Assembly (NCBI GenBank): GCA_018780645.1
Contig: JADMJJ010000001.1
Span: 1-58,114 of the forward strand
From: Burkholderiaceae bacterium
GTDB taxonomy: Bacteria; Pseudomonadota; Gammaproteobacteria; Burkholderiales; Burkholderiaceae_C
Direction: 5' to 3'
DNA: 58,114 nt
Shown here in pieces: positions 48,840 to 56,960 of this stretch. The translations under genes were made by a program, and so were the position numbers. The notes under the pieces were generated by a model, which was given only the letters and a program-made list of their open reading frames with translations, had not been told where the DNA came from and ran no database searches. Every line of letters starts with the position of its first letter. Positions within the stretch are counted from its first letter, which is position 1.

Positions 48840-48861
48840 CTCTTCCACCGAGAACCCTGCG

Positions 48862-49338
48862 ATGAAATCCATCCTTCCCCTCTTGAGCCTGCTTGTCAGT
48901 GCGGCCGCCCTGGCGCAGACCACCGTGCAGGTCGAAGACCCCTGGGTTCGCGGCACGGTGACCGGGCAGCCGGCCACGGGCGCCTTCATGCGGCTGACAC
49001 CGTCCGCGCATGCGCGGCTGGTGGCAGCACGCTCACCCGTTGCCGGCGTGGTCGAGATCCATGAGATGGCGATGGACGGCGACGTGATGAAGATGCGCCA
49101 GATTCCGGGCCTCGACTTGGCAGCCGGCCGCACGATGGAGCTGAAGCCCGGCGGCTACCACGTGATGCTGATGTCGCTGAAGCAGCCACTGAAGGGCGGC
49201 CAGTCCGTGCCCCTCACCTTGATCTTCGAAGACGAGCGCGGCAAGCGCTTCGAACAGACCCTGGCGGCCCCGGTGACAGCCCTGGGCGCCGGCAATGCCG
49301 CCATGCCCGCGGCGCCGGCGTCTGTTGCGCGCCGCTGA
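48862..49338 (+). CDS. PCuAC periplasmic copper chaperone
   Basis: A 158-residue exported protein of the PCuAC (DUF461) family. After the signal peptide (LLSLLVSAAALA) the copper-binding motif H-M-x10-M-x21-H-x-M is complete: His67, Met69, Met78, His100 and Met102 (VVEIHEMAMDG and GGYHVMLMSL). It hands Cu(I) to SCO or to oxidase CuA sites. It is paired here with the SCO gene 22 bases upstream. The Ala/Pro-rich C-terminal tail is a common extension. Confidence 0.93.
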   Translation: MKSILPLLSLLVSAAALAQTTVQVEDPWVRGTVTGQPATGAFMRLTPSAHARLVAARSPVAGVVEIHEMAMDGDVMKMRQIPGLDLAAGRTMELKPGGYHVMLMSLKQPLKGGQSVPLTLIFEDERGKRFEQTLAAPVTALGAGNAAMPAAPASVARR

Positions 49339-49391
49339 AGCACCCCCTCGATCACTCTGAACCCATTCCCACAACCACAAGGAACTTCTCC

Positions 49392-49835
49392 ATGTCCCCG
49401 ATCAAATCTCTCCATGCCCTGCGCCGAGCCACGGTCGTCCTGGCCATGGTGGCCGCTTCCGGCCTCGCCACTGCGAAAGCGGTGCCTGGCGACGGCGCCT
49501 TGCCGGTCGTCGAGTTGATGCCGCTGACGATGAAGCACGAAGCCGACCTGAAGCTCAATGCCGAGCAGATCAAGTCGCTGGACGACTACCGCAAGCAGGC
49601 CGCGCCCGGCCGAATCGCGGTGCAGAAGAAGATCATCGATCTGCGCGGGCAGCTGCGCATGGCCATCCTGGACAACCGCCCGGCGGGCGACCGTGAAGCG
49701 CTGATGAAGCAGATCGCCGACGCCGAGGTCGAGCACTTCAAGGGGCGCGACCGCTGCGTCGAGCATGTGCGCAAGACACTGGATGCGGCGCAGTACCAGC
49801 AGCTGGTGGCGCTGTACCTCGGCGGCCTGCGCTGA
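49392..49835 (+). CDS. Spy/CpxP-like periplasmic protein
   Basis: A 147-residue exported helical protein. The signal peptide (VVLAMVAASGLATAKA) is followed by charged amphipathic helices with regular Leu/Lys/Gln spacing (LKLNAEQIKSLDDYRKQ, VQKKIIDLRGQLRMAIL, FKGRDRCVEHVRKTLDAAQY). The layout resembles Spy/CpxP/LTXXQ-type periplasmic chaperones and metal-resistance proteins. The LNAEQIKSLDDYR element corresponds to the LTxxQ repeat. One cysteine lies in GRDRCVEH. A metal or envelope-stress role next to copper chaperones is inferred. Confidence 0.75.
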   Translation: MSPIKSLHALRRATVVLAMVAASGLATAKAVPGDGALPVVELMPLTMKHEADLKLNAEQIKSLDDYRKQAAPGRIAVQKKIIDLRGQLRMAILDNRPAGDREALMKQIADAEVEHFKGRDRCVEHVRKTLDAAQYQQLVALYLGGLR

Positions 49836-49878
49836 AGCGGCCGGGCACGCACACCACAAGAAGAATCGGAGACAAACC

Positions 49879-51180
49879 ATGCCCCACCAACCCACGCGCC
49901 GCGCGCTGCTTGGCGCTGCCGCGCTGGCCCCGCTGGCCACCGCCGCACCGCCCGCGCGCGCGATGTTCAAGACCTCGGCCCACATCGTCATTGCCGGCAG
50001 CGGATTGGGCGGCATCGCCGTGGCCAACCGGCTGTCCAAGATGCTCGACGGCGCCAAGATCACCATCGTCGACCGCAAGGAAGAGCACAACTACCAGCCC
50101 GGCTACACGCTGGTGGCCACTGGCGTGTGGCCGGTGGACAAGGTACGCGACCGCAACGCCGACTACCAGCCTGCGGGTGTGGAATGGGTGAAGGACATGG
50201 TCGCCGGCTTCGACCCGGCGACCAACACCGTGCTCACCGCGGGCGGGCAGCGCATCCCGTACGACTTCCTGGTCGTCGCCACAGGCGTGCAGCTCGACTA
50301 CGCACAGATCGAGGGCATGGACGTCGGCGCAATCGGCAGCAACGGTTTGGCCAGCGTCTACCCCAGCCCCCAGGCGGCGCAAGCCACCTGGGCGGCCATG
50401 CAGGCCTTCACCGCCAAGGGCGGCAACGCCGTGATGACCTTGCCGGCCACACCGCTGAAGTGCGCGGGAGCGCCGCTGAAGATGAGCTTCATGCTGCGCG
50501 ACAGGCTGCTCAAGGCGGGCACGCTGGGCGCCTCGAAAATCAGCTTCCAGTCGGCGCTCGGCAACGTCTTCGGCGTCAAGGTCGTGAACGACAACGTGCT
50601 CGAACGCTGGAAGTCTCTGGGCATCGATGTCGAGTTCTCGCGCAAGCTCACCGCCATCGACATCGGCGCCCGGCGCGCCACGTTCGTGTCGCCTGAAGGC
50701 GAGAAGCAGGAGATGCCTTACGACTTCATTCACGTCGTGCCACCGATGCGTGCACCCGACGCGGTGAAGAACAGCGACCTGGCCTGGAAGGAAGGCCCGT
50801 TTGCCGCAGGCGGCTGGCTGGAGGTGGACAAGAGCACGCTGCAGCACCGGCGCTACCCCAACGTGTTCGGCATCGGCGACATCAATGGCACGCCGCGTGG
50901 CAAGACCGCCGCCACGGTGAAGAAGAGCGCGCCGCTGGTGGCGCACAACCTGGTGGAAGTGATCTCCGGGCGCAAGGCCGACGAGACCTTCGACGGCTAC
51001 ACCTCGTGCCCGCTGATCACGCGCGAAGGCTCGGCGATGCTGATCGAATTCGACTACGAAGGCCGACTGACCCCGTTCTTGCCGATGATCGAGCCGCTGA
51101 ACGACAGCTTCTTCGCGTGGTTGATGAAGTACCGCATGCTCAAGCCCGCCTACATGGCGGTGCTCAAGGGCCGGGTCTGA
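49879..51180 (+). CDS. sqr: Sulfide:quinone oxidoreductase, type II-like, with a Tat signal
   Basis: A 433-residue flavoprotein. FAD motif GSGLGG is at residues 40-45. The two catalytic cysteines are present: Cys195 in TPLKCAGAPLK and Cys377 in GYTSCPLITREG. These two blocks are almost the same as in human SQOR, pointing to type II SQR. It oxidises sulfide to a persulfide and passes electrons to the quinone pool. The N-terminus has a twin-arginine signal (PTRRALLGAAALAPLATA), so the folded enzyme is probably exported and acts on the periplasmic face of the membrane. The reduced quinone it makes is a substrate for the cytochrome bd oxidase of the same operon. Confidence 0.93.
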   Translation: MPHQPTRRALLGAAALAPLATAAPPARAMFKTSAHIVIAGSGLGGIAVANRLSKMLDGAKITIVDRKEEHNYQPGYTLVATGVWPVDKVRDRNADYQPAGVEWVKDMVAGFDPATNTVLTAGGQRIPYDFLVVATGVQLDYAQIEGMDVGAIGSNGLASVYPSPQAAQATWAAMQAFTAKGGNAVMTLPATPLKCAGAPLKMSFMLRDRLLKAGTLGASKISFQSALGNVFGVKVVNDNVLERWKSLGIDVEFSRKLTAIDIGARRATFVSPEGEKQEMPYDFIHVVPPMRAPDAVKNSDLAWKEGPFAAGGWLEVDKSTLQHRRYPNVFGIGDINGTPRGKTAATVKKSAPLVAHNLVEVISGRKADETFDGYTSCPLITREGSAMLIEFDYEGRLTPFLPMIEPLNDSFFAWLMKYRMLKPAYMAVLKGRV

Positions 51181-51194
51181 ACAGGAGACATGTC

Positions 51195-51542
51195 ATGTAT
51201 GAAATCTGGCTCGTGATGAACATCGTCTGGGAGATCGCCCTTGGGGTCTGGCCGCTGCTGGCCCTTGGTGCTGCTGCCTGGCTGGTCTTGATGGTTCTGG
51301 CTTGGCGTCGTCCGATGGCCCAGTGGCGAGGCGCAGGGCCACTGGCTGCTGGTGTTGCAGCCGCTGCAGCGGTGATCGGCTTTCTGGTGGTACCGACGAC
51401 GACACGTTCTTCGCTGCAGGAACTGGCTTACTGGGTCGACTGGGCGAACCTGGCCAGCATTGCGCTGGGCATCGGCGTGGCCGCGCTGGCGTTCGCATGG
51501 CCGGCCGGCGTGCTGTGGCGCGGAAATATCATCCAAGCGTGA
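51195..51542 (+). CDS. Small three-helix membrane protein of unknown function
   Basis: A 115-residue inner-membrane protein with about three to four hydrophobic helices (IVWEIALGVWPLLALGAAAW, AGPLAAGVAAAAAVIGFLVV, LASIALGIGVAALAFAWPAG). An AGGAGA ribosome site precedes the ATG. It lies 14 bases after sqr and 26 before a rhodanese gene. No family was recognised. Position suggests a membrane partner of the SQR or the rhodanese. Confidence 0.7.
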   Translation: MYEIWLVMNIVWEIALGVWPLLALGAAAWLVLMVLAWRRPMAQWRGAGPLAAGVAAAAAVIGFLVVPTTTRSSLQELAYWVDWANLASIALGIGVAALAFAWPAGVLWRGNIIQA

Positions 51543-51568
51543 TATTCAGCTTCCTGGAGATAAGAACC

Positions 51569-52204
51569 ATGCGCTACCTGGACCCCAAACTGAACCAAAC
51601 GCAGGAACGCCGCCGCTGGCTCGTGGCCACTGTCGCGGGTGCCGCCGCCATCCTGTTGCGGCCTGGCTTGGCCCTGGCGGCCGTAGATCCTGCCACCGTC
51701 CCGGAACCCAAGCGCACCAAGGCGGGCCGCTACCTGATGGCCGCTGACGTGCCCGCCTTCATGCAGACCCAGGGCGGTACCGGCAAGGTGCTGTTCCTCG
51801 ACCTGCGCACCCGCGCGGAAGCTATGTACGTGGGAATGGCAACAGGCATCGACGCATTGGTGCCCTTCGTCGAACATCAGGAACTGATGACCGACTGGGA
51901 CGCGCAGCGCGGCATCTACCGCCTGGAGCCCCTGCAAGACTTCGTGCCCGAGGTGAACCGCCGCCTGGCGCAGAAGGGACTGTCCAAGTCGGACGTGGTG
52001 GTGCTGATCTGCCGCTCGGGCGACCGCAGCAGCCGCGGCGCCAACCGCCTGGCCGACGACGGCTACACGCAGGTGTGGTCGGTGGTGGACGGCTTCGAGG
52101 GCGACATGGGCAAGGACGGCCGGCGCAGCGTCAACGGCTGGAAGAACGCCGGGCTGCCCTGGAGCTACAAGCTGGAGCGGGAACGCATGTACTTTCCGCG
52201 ATGA
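51569..52204 (+). CDS. Exported rhodanese-domain protein
   Basis: A 211-residue protein with a long basic N-terminus and a hydrophobic signal (RRRWLVATVAGAAAILLRPG). A rhodanese domain follows with VLFLDLRTRAEAMYVGM and catalytic Cys148 in VVLICRSGDRSSRGAN. The R-rich signal region could be Tat- or Sec-type. It probably accepts the sulfane sulfur formed by the neighbouring SQR. A distinctive insert (FVEHQELMTDWDAQRGIYRL) separates the two halves of the domain. Confidence 0.88.
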   Translation: MRYLDPKLNQTQERRRWLVATVAGAAAILLRPGLALAAVDPATVPEPKRTKAGRYLMAADVPAFMQTQGGTGKVLFLDLRTRAEAMYVGMATGIDALVPFVEHQELMTDWDAQRGIYRLEPLQDFVPEVNRRLAQKGLSKSDVVVLICRSGDRSSRGANRLADDGYTQVWSVVDGFEGDMGKDGRRSVNGWKNAGLPWSYKLERERMYFPR

Positions 52205-52217
52205 CGAGCACTTCGCC

Positions 52218-53117
52218 TTGACTGCCGCCACCCGCGCAGCGACCTCACGAGGTCGCCTGACGAACCCTTTGCGGGCGCTGCTGCACGGGTTGCTGCTGCG
52301 CGGACTGCGTGCGCCCCGACTGCCCCATGCCCCGGGCTGGCACAAGAGCTCGTCGAGCGGACAGGGCCTCGTGGCCTTCCAGGTTCGCGGCGCGCGTGGT
52401 CAAACCCTGGCAACCTGGCTGGCGCTGCCGCGAACGGCGGATGCGGAGCGGCCGGTGCCCGTGGTCGTGGCCGTGCACGGCTGGGGCGCCAATGGGTCCA
52501 CGCTGGCGGCGATGGTCGATCCGCTCGTGCGCGCTGGCATCGCGGTGGTGCTGTTCGACGCGGCGAGCCACGGCGACAGTTCTTCCGAAGCCTTCAGCTC
52601 TCTGCCCCGCTTCGCCGAAGACCTGGGTGCGGTGCTGGACACGCTGCGCCGGATGCCGGCCATCGATTCCAGTCGGGTCGGACTGCTCGGACACTCCGTC
52701 GGTGCCGCTGCGGTCTTGCTGCACGCGGCACGCCAGGGCGGCACGCGGGCCGTGGTCAGCCTGTCCGCCTTCGCCCACCCGCGCGAGGTGATGGAGCGCT
52801 GGCTGCAGGAGCACCACATCCCCCGCCGCTGGATCGGAACGGCGATCCTCGAACATGTGCAGGACGTGATCGGCGAGCGCTTCGACCACATCGCGCCGCT
52901 TCACCAGCTGCCACACATCGCCTGCCCCGTGCTGCTGGTGCATGGCGCGCAGGACGGGACGGTACCGCTGTCGGACGCGCACCGCCTGCACGCAGCCCTG
53001 CGCCGTGGCGATCTGCTCATCGTCGAGGGTGATCACGATCTGCGCCCATCCCTGGAGCCTCACAGCGGCGAGCTCGTGCGCTTCTTCGGCGCGCACCTGC
53101 ACGCCCTCGCAGCATGA
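52218..53117 (+). CDS. Alpha/beta hydrolase
   Basis: A 299-residue cytosolic hydrolase. The nucleophile elbow is GLLGHSVGAAA (Ser in GHSVG). The oxyanion region is VVAVHGWGANGST, the acid is probably Asp in VHGAQDGTVP, and the base His is in VEGDHDLRP. No ATG fits the N-terminus. TTG at 52218 gives MTAATRAATSRG but has no strong ribosome site, so the start is uncertain. It overlaps the next gene by four bases (53114-53117). The substrate is unknown; it may hydrolyse thioesters or esters formed in sulfur metabolism. Confidence 0.8.
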   Translation: MTAATRAATSRGRLTNPLRALLHGLLLRGLRAPRLPHAPGWHKSSSSGQGLVAFQVRGARGQTLATWLALPRTADAERPVPVVVAVHGWGANGSTLAAMVDPLVRAGIAVVLFDAASHGDSSSEAFSSLPRFAEDLGAVLDTLRRMPAIDSSRVGLLGHSVGAAAVLLHAARQGGTRAVVSLSAFAHPREVMERWLQEHHIPRRWIGTAILEHVQDVIGERFDHIAPLHQLPHIACPVLLVHGAQDGTVPLSDAHRLHAALRRGDLLIVEGDHDLRPSLEPHSGELVRFFGAHLHALAA

Positions 53118-53944
53118 TGTCGATCCCGCTCGGACCGCTCGCCCTGCCAGCGGCACCGCTGCTGTTGCTCTTGTCGACCTGGTTCGCGGCCTGGCTGGCC
53201 GACCGGCTGGCCGTGGCGGTGGCGCCCTCGCCGACGACAGCACGCCGATCTGCTGGTTCCGTGCTGGTTCACTCGGCGATGTTCGGCCTGTTCGTTGCGC
53301 GAGCAGCACACGTGACGCTTCACCTGGCGGCATATCGGGCCGAGCCCTGGTCGATCGTCGACGTGCGCGACGGTGGCTGGAACGCCTGGGCCGGCCTGGC
53401 AGGAGGCATGGCCTGGGTCGCCTGGCAGTCCTCGCGACATGCGGCCTGGCGCAAGGCACTGGCGACAGGCACCGCGGCGGGACTGGTGTTGTGGTCGGCC
53501 GGCACGGCCGGCATCGCCGCGCTGGCGCCGCGCGCCCTGCCAGATCTGGTGTTCACGGACCTCGCCACGGGGCAACCCGTGCGCCTACACGACCTGGCTG
53601 CCAGCAGACCCGTCGTGGTGAATCTGTGGGCGACCTGGTGCGGCCCCTGTCGCCGCGAGATGCCGGTGCTGGCTGCCGCGCAGGCCCGCTATCCCAGCGT
53701 CGTGTTCGTGTTCGCCAACCAGGGCGAGAGTGCCGAGGCCGTGCGCCGCTACCTCGACACGGAACGGCTCGGGCTGTCGCATGTGCTGATGGACCCGCAG
53801 TCCCGTCTCGGCCCCGCGCTGGGCTCTGGCGGCCTGCCCACCACGGTGTTCTTCGACAGCACGGGCCAACGTGTTGATGCGCACATGGGTGCACTCAACG
53901 CTGCCGCGCTGGCGGCCAAGCTTAGCTCGGTCATGGGACCCTGA
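53114..53944 (+). CDS. Membrane-anchored TlpA-family thiol-disulfide protein
   Basis: A 276-residue protein. The first ~140 residues form about four membrane helices (LGPLALPAAPLLLLLSTWFA, AWAGLAGGMAWVAW, AGLVLWSAGTAGIAALAP). A periplasmic TlpA domain follows with the redox motif WATWCGPCRREMP, then VVFVFANQGES and the cis-Pro in GGLPTTVFF. It reduces disulfides or delivers reducing power on the periplasmic side, consistent with the exported rhodaneses, DsrE and SCO proteins of the island. ATG at 53114 overlaps the hydrolase stop; a second ATG at 53117 is possible. Confidence 0.87.
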   Translation: MMSIPLGPLALPAAPLLLLLSTWFAAWLADRLAVAVAPSPTTARRSAGSVLVHSAMFGLFVARAAHVTLHLAAYRAEPWSIVDVRDGGWNAWAGLAGGMAWVAWQSSRHAAWRKALATGTAAGLVLWSAGTAGIAALAPRALPDLVFTDLATGQPVRLHDLAASRPVVVNLWATWCGPCRREMPVLAAAQARYPSVVFVFANQGESAEAVRRYLDTERLGLSHVLMDPQSRLGPALGSGGLPTTVFFDSTGQRVDAHMGALNAAALAAKLSSVMGP

Positions 53945-53958
53945 AGGCTTGCAAGCCG

Positions 53959-54627
53959 TCAGTCTTGCGCGAACTGCGTCAGCGCCCGGGGATCGACAAC
54001 CGTCACCCGCTCCCGCTCCAGCCGCACCCAGCCACGCTCCTCGAAGCTGCGCAGCATCCGGCTGACGAACACGCGCACGCTGCCCAGTTCATTGGCCAGC
54101 GCCTGGTGCGTGGCCTCGATCACCGGTCCTCGCTGCACCAGCAACTTCGCGAGCCGGGTGTCCACCTTGCGGAAGGCGACTTCCTCCACCAGTTCCATCA
54201 CTTCGGCGAGGCGGCTGCCGTACATGTCGAAGACAAAGCGCCGGAACGGCTCGGAGACGGTCATCAACTCGTTGAACAGCGCCGGCGGCAGGCGAACCAG
54301 GCTCACGTCTGTCTCTGCCACGCCGGTGGCGGAATAGTCGGTGTGCCCCAGCAGGCAGCCGCCGGAGAGGATGCAGCCTTCGCCTGGCGTCACGCGGTAG
54401 AGCACGATCTCGCGCCCGCCCGACGACACCGTGCTGACCCGCACCGTGCCATCGAGCACCAGCGGAAACCCTTCGCAGGGCGTGTGCCTGTCGAACAGCC
54501 GCTCACCCGCACGGACTGTGCGCACAGGGCACTCGGCCAGCACGCGCGCCAAGGCACCCGCTGGCAGGTCGGCGAGGACCGGGAAGCGCTGCAGCAGCAC
54601 ATCGGCGAGGGCTGAGCCGTCGTTCAT
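53959..54627 (-). CDS. Crp/Fnr-family regulator (second of the island)
   Basis: A 222-residue regulator with a cyclic-nucleotide-binding-type domain (VLDGTVRVSTVSSGGREIV) and a C-terminal winged helix (HQALANELGSVRVFVSRML). The recognition helix lacks the E..SR pattern of FNR, so its DNA site should differ. Two cysteines lie close together (EGCILSGGCLLG), and a third is in TPCEGF; a thiol-based switch is possible. The start at 54627 gives MNDGSALADVLLQRF and the usual family length, but no ribosome site is seen. The frame is open upstream. It is divergent from trxC across a 142-base gap that holds a 14-base palindrome. Confidence 0.85.
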   Translation of the reverse strand: MNDGSALADVLLQRFPVLADLPAGALARVLAECPVRTVRAGERLFDRHTPCEGFPLVLDGTVRVSTVSSGGREIVLYRVTPGEGCILSGGCLLGHTDYSATGVAETDVSLVRLPPALFNELMTVSEPFRRFVFDMYGSRLAEVMELVEEVAFRKVDTRLAKLLVQRGPVIEATHQALANELGSVRVFVSRMLRSFEERGWVRLERERVTVVDPRALTQFAQD

Positions 54628-54666
54628 CGGCGGGAAGTATTGGGGCTGATCGCGCGGCGCGCCTGT

Positions 54667-54680
54667 GCAACCTGGGTTGC
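54667..54680. promoter_or_regulatory. 14-base palindrome in the Crp-trxC divergent gap
   Basis: GCAACCTGGGTTGC is a perfect palindrome, 39 bases upstream of the regulator start and 89 bases before trxC. It lies where a dimeric regulator would control either gene, and the adjacent Crp/Fnr protein is the obvious candidate. Confidence 0.5.
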
Positions 54681-54769
54681 CGACCGCCACCGCGTCTTCT
54701 GCGAATCTTGCATCCATGCCACCCATGAAATGACAAGCAGGTGGCGCCCACTCTTGATCTGGAGATTCT

Positions 54770-55213
54770 ATGGACACCACCATCGCGACCAGCGCGCAGA
54801 CCGCAGCCTGCACCCATTGCCACACCATCAACCGTGTCGGCGGCGGCGAACCGGCCCAGGCCCATTGCGGCAAGTGCGGCCAGGCCTTGTTCGAGGGGCA
54901 TCCAGTCGAACTCGACGAGGCATCCTTTGCACGCCACCTCCAAGCTGACACGCCGCTGGTCGTCGACTTCTGGGCGCCTTGGTGCGGCCCGTGCCGGATG
55001 ATGGCGCCCATTTACGAACGTGCGACCGGCGAGTTGGAACCTGCTTTCAGGCTGGCCAAGGTGAATACCGATGAACAGGGCGACCTGGCCGCGCGCTTTG
55101 CCATCCGCAGCATCCCCACCCTGGCGATCTTCAAAAACGGCCGCGAAGTGGCGCGCCATTCGGGCGTGATGGAGCCGGCACGCTTCCTCAGTTGGGTGCG
55201 AGCCCATGCTTGA
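54770..55213 (+). CDS. trxC: Thioredoxin 2 (zinc-finger thioredoxin)
   Basis: A 147-residue thioredoxin with an N-terminal zinc finger (Cys14, Cys17 in CTHC; Cys33, Cys36 in CGKC) and the active site WAPWCGPC (Cys72, Cys75). This is the TrxC (Trx2) class, active under oxidative stress. It can reduce persulfides released by rhodaneses. A GGAG ribosome site precedes the ATG. It overlaps the following rhodanese gene by eight bases. Confidence 0.95.
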   Translation: MDTTIATSAQTAACTHCHTINRVGGGEPAQAHCGKCGQALFEGHPVELDEASFARHLQADTPLVVDFWAPWCGPCRMMAPIYERATGELEPAFRLAKVNTDEQGDLAARFAIRSIPTLAIFKNGREVARHSGVMEPARFLSWVRAHA

Positions 55214-55595
55214 GCCCATCCTTCAGCACGTGCGACGCTGGTTGCAGGCGGCGACGCAACCCTTGCCCTCCATCGCAACCGCGGTGGTTCCCGCCGCCGC
55301 CCCGCCATCAAGCACGCAGCGAAGGGACACCATGCTCGTGATCGACGTCCGGTCGGAGCGCGAATTCCAGGCGACGGCCGTGCAAGGCGCGATCAACCTG
55401 CCGCTGTCGCAACTGGAGCATCGGATCCGCGAGGTGGTCGCCGACGAGGCCACGCCGATCGCGCTGTACTGCGCCAGCGGCGCACGGTCGGGCATCGCAT
55501 GCATGATGCTCAAGCAGATGGGCTATGCCGATGTCCGCAATGCCGGCGGTCTGTACGCCGCGGCAGCGAGCCTGCAACTTGAGCTGCGACGCTGA
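55206..55595 (+). CDS. Rhodanese-like sulfurtransferase
   Basis: A 129-residue protein with a ~40-residue N-terminal stretch (LQHVRRWLQAATQPLP, then Ala/Pro-rich) and one rhodanese domain. The domain reads MLVIDVRSEREFQATAVQG and has Cys89 in ALYCASGARSG, similar to GlpE-type enzymes. The short form has no signal peptide, so it is cytosolic. It overlaps trxC by eight bases; the pair probably works as persulfide carrier and reductant. Confidence 0.87.
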   Translation: MLEPILQHVRRWLQAATQPLPSIATAVVPAAAPPSSTQRRDTMLVIDVRSEREFQATAVQGAINLPLSQLEHRIREVVADEATPIALYCASGARSGIACMMLKQMGYADVRNAGGLYAAAASLQLELRR

Positions 55596-55622
55596 GTCCG
55601 GCGGCTGTGTCAACATCGTGCG

Positions 55623-56324
55623 ATGACCTCTGCCGCTGTTCCCTCCGTCACTGACGAGCTCGATGTTCTGCAGGCCCTGGTGCCCCTGCAGGGCGCCCGC
55701 ATCATAGAAGCGGGGTGCGGCGCCGCGCGCCTGGCCCGCGATCTGATCCAGCGCCACGGGACTGCCGACGTGACCGGCATCGAGGTCGACGACCGGCAAC
55801 TGGCGAAGAACCTGCTCGAGCCCGCCGAACGCCTGCGCTTCGAGCGCGCCGGCGCCGAAGCCATCCCGTTTGGTGACGCGTCCTTCGACGGCGCGATGAT
55901 GCTCAAGTCGCTGCACCATGTGCCCATGGCGCTGATGGACCAGGCCCTGTCCGAGATCGCCCGCGTGTTGCGCTCACGCGGCTGGCTCTACGTCTCCGAA
56001 CCGGTCTACGACGGCCCGCTGAACGAGTTGATCCGCCTGTTCAACGACGAAGGCGAAGTCCGCGCCGCCGCACAGTCAGCACTGGACCGCGTCATCGCCT
56101 CCGGGCAGTGGCTGGCCGCAGCCGAGCAGCGCTTCGAGATGCCGGTGCGATTCGCGAGCTTCGAGGAGTTCGAGCAACGCATGATGCGACCGACCTTCGC
56201 CGACCACGGCATCGACGACGCAATGATCGATCGGGTGAGGCAGCGCTATGCACCACACCAGGGTGAGGGCGGCGCGCACTTCACCCGTCCCATGCATGTG
56301 CGTCTGCTGCGCAAGGCGCATTGA
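55623..56324 (+). CDS. SAM-dependent methyltransferase (class I)
   Basis: A 233-residue class I methyltransferase. SAM motif I is IIEAGCGAARLARDL, followed by VTGIEVDDRQLAKNLL, AIPFGDASFDGAMML and LRSRGWLYVSEPVY. It belongs to the Methyltransf_11-type group. The substrate is unknown. It starts 28 bases after the rhodanese gene and lies ten bases before another methyltransferase. Confidence 0.87.
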   Translation: MTSAAVPSVTDELDVLQALVPLQGARIIEAGCGAARLARDLIQRHGTADVTGIEVDDRQLAKNLLEPAERLRFERAGAEAIPFGDASFDGAMMLKSLHHVPMALMDQALSEIARVLRSRGWLYVSEPVYDGPLNELIRLFNDEGEVRAAAQSALDRVIASGQWLAAAEQRFEMPVRFASFEEFEQRMMRPTFADHGIDDAMIDRVRQRYAPHQGEGGAHFTRPMHVRLLRKAH

Positions 56325-56333
56325 TTCCGATCC

Positions 56334-56960
56334 ATGAGCACGCCACCCGCCTTCGCTGACGCCGCACAGACCTGGAATCGGCGCTACGACTGCGCCGAGT
56401 TCCTCTTCGGCACCGCCCCCAACGAGTGGCTGCGCGCACAGGCCCATGTGCTTCCGGCCCAGGGCCGCGTCCTCTGCGTGGCCGATGGCGAGGGGCGCAA
56501 CAGCGTCTGGCTGGCTCGGCAGGGCTTCGAGGTCGACGCATTCGACGTGGCCAACCTTGCCGTCGACAAAGCGCGTGCCTTTGCGCAGCGCGAGGGCGTG
56601 TCGGTGAACTTCGCCGTGGCCGACTGCGACGGGTTTGCCTGGCCCGAGGCCGCCTACGACGGGGTGGCCGCGATCTTCGTGCAGTTCGCCGATCCGCCCT
56701 TGCGGGCACGCCTGTTCGAGCGCATCGTCCGCAGCCTGAAACCCGGCGGTGTTCTCATCCTTCAGGGCTACACGCCGAAGCAGCTGGAATACCGGACCGG
56801 CGGCCCGCCGATCCTGTCGCACCTGTACACGCCGGACCTGCTGCTCGCCGCCTTTGCTGGCTTGTCGATCATCGAGTTGCGCGAGTACGAGGCCGAGATC
56901 CACGAGGGGCAAGGCCACAGCGGCCGCTCGGCGCTGGTCGGACTCGTCGCTCGCCGATGA
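56334..56960 (+). CDS. SAM-dependent methyltransferase (TehB/thiopurine-type)
   Basis: A 208-residue methyltransferase. It opens QTWNRRYDCAEFLFGTAPNEWL, the WxxRY..FG.xPN pattern of TehB- and thiol/oxyanion-methyltransferase-like enzymes. SAM motif I is CVADGEGRNSVWLA and VEAFD-like motif II is VDAFDVANLAVDKA. This group is often linked to tellurite or chalcogen handling. Methylation of sulfide or selenium compounds is therefore a possible role here, but inference only. It overlaps the next gene by ATGA at 56957. Confidence 0.85.
   Translation: MSTPPAFADAAQTWNRRYDCAEFLFGTAPNEWLRAQAHVLPAQGRVLCVADGEGRNSVWLARQGFEVDAFDVANLAVDKARAFAQREGVSVNFAVADCDGFAWPEAAYDGVAAIFVQFADPPLRARLFERIVRSLKPGGVLILQGYTPKQLEYRTGGPPILSHLYTPDLLLAAFAGLSIIELREYEAEIHEGQGHSGRSALVGLVARR

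Noticed and set aside
52201-52221. ATG at 52201 as start of the alpha/beta hydrolase
   Set aside because: It is out of frame and meets a TGA after six codons, so the TTG at 52218 was kept despite being weak.
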